From positions 79,329,104 through 79,393,103 of the forward strand of contig NC_034410.1 in assembly GCF_002078875.1 (NCBI RefSeq): DNA of 64,000 nt, in the 5' to 3' direction. The notes beneath the pieces were generated by a model, which had not been told where the DNA came from, searched no databases, and saw only the letters and a list, made by a program, of their open reading frames with translations. Position numbers and translations under genes: made by a program. Shown one piece after another: positions 62,924 to 64,000 of the stretch (its first letter is position 1; every line of letters begins with the position of its first letter). The stretch comes from Numida meleagris (Eukaryota; Chordata; Aves; Galliformes; Numididae).

Positions 62924-64000
62924 ACACATAATGAAGTCTGAAGCATCCCATCATGTTTCACACTGCTCAGAATATGCAACTGTCTCATGAAAAGCATCCC
63001 CAGGCTTCATCCGTACCGTTTAGGAGTACAAATTAAGCAGTATCTCTGAAGCTTTTGAAAGAGCTTCAAAGTGCATAGTACGCTCTTCCCAAAACGTAAA
63101 TTTGGGAAAAACATTTCAACAAAACTTCAAAAGGATAAAAAGCTACATGAGGTTTTCTATAAACAAAAATTAAAATTCATATGTTTCCAGAGATGTAAGA
63201 GTTGGGAGTCCCTGAAACGAGGTTACTCTTTTATCAGACTTCAGTTTCACCAACTCTAAAAATTTTTCTTTTCAAATACAATACAGTTCAGACTGATTTA
63301 AAATGGAAGTTTATTTCTCCATACATGTGGCACACACAGAAGAGAGCTACTAACCACAGCCAAGAAAATGGTACTGAACCACCCAATAATCTAAACCAAT
63401 TTTTTTTTTCTAAAATAACTTTTCCTGAGCTGAATATGGCTCTTGGCAGATGCAAAGCATCAGTCCTTTCCCTGCTTCAATCTTGTTCAAGACATATCAG
63501 TACTTTAACCTCACTGTGAGACCTGTCAGAGAACATTTTGAAATTCAGGCAAGTCTGACCATAAAAGACTAATTCTAAAGCTGAAACAAACAAATTAAAT
63601 GCCTTCTGTATTTCCAAACATTCAGCTAAGAAACATGTTACTTTCTTCTTTTAGCAGGACTTCACCGGAGTTAGGGTGGAGACCAAATGCTATGTGACAG
63701 ACGCTAAACATTCATCACTGATAAGCAAACAGAAGAGCACAGAAATAAAAATGGAAAATGAACCCAATTTATGATTCAGACAAGATGGTTCAAACAACTA
63801 TTTTTAGCAGAGGACAATACTTTAGCTTTATCCTGATATTGTACTACTAAGCTGTTTGACATTTAAAAGCAAGTCTGGAAAGTAAAGATAAACTGTTGTG
63901 TCAGCGGTACTTATCAGGCTGAAGTCCTGCTCAGTAAGAGCATGCTGGATCATTTGTGTACAGCTGTTCATCAGTAAGATGCAGCAAAGACATCTTGAAT

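Larger units (their letters stand above)
60664..64000 (-). other. COBL: COBL upstream intron (partial)
   Basis: Sequence 5' of the first recognisable exon. The exon expected to encode the VTVVLPSG-type sequence was not found, so it lies beyond the window. An 18-base tandem duplication at 61447-61482 and a 10-base one at 62904-62923 are the only structures noticed. Confidence 0.8.

Overview
The window is vertebrate nuclear DNA, almost certainly from a bird and probably a galliform such as chicken. It is AT-rich and poor in interspersed repeats. Those it has are avian in type: 5'-truncated CR1 retrotransposons ending in the tandem octamer seen on the plus strand as atcatagaatcatagaat, and a decayed mariner resembling the Galluhop element of chicken. 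There are no bacterial-style operons, no CRISPR array and no convincing RNA gene. Most long open frames here are chance frames in intronic DNA.

One gene explains the coding content: COBL (cordon-bleu WH2 repeat protein), a neuronal and epithelial actin nucleator, read from the minus strand. The window starts in an upstream intron at the high-coordinate end and stops in a downstream intron at the low-coordinate end. Eight exons could be placed, each with AG acceptor, GT donor and matching codon phase. In transcript order they are 60663-60453 and 59687-59459 (Cobl homology region), 57279-57235 (a 45-base cassette), 55329-55235 (basic FLGFFKANR segment), 52201-52118 (an 84-base acidic, Ser/Thr-rich cassette), 30836-30642 (first KKRRAPPPP motif), 7340-7202 (second KKKRRAP motif) and 4344-4174 (proline-rich segment). 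The first exons encoding the extreme N-terminus, and the large exon and WH2 exons of the C-terminus, lie outside the window. Six of the exons were recognised from similarity to remembered mammalian COBL. The two cassettes were found from splice signals and phase alone.

Layout: 1-4173 intron; 4.2-7.3 kb two proline-rich exons; 7.3-30.6 kb a 23 kb intron with CR1 fragments, an ancient CR1-like remnant and the mariner; 30.6-30.8 kb the first KRRAP exon; 30.8-52.1 kb a 21 kb intron with almost no recognisable repeats; 52-60.7 kb a cluster of five exons, with a sense-oriented CR1 and a G-rich tract in one intron; 60.7-64 kb intron.

No undescribed system of the defence, mobile or biosynthetic kind is visible. 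The observations most worth following concern COBL processing. Four of the eight exons keep the reading frame when skipped, two of them look like cassettes, and one intron carries an 89-codon open extension of the Cobl-domain exon. Smaller items are a perfect fold-back at the 5' end of a CR1 copy and a tRNA-promoter-like relic.
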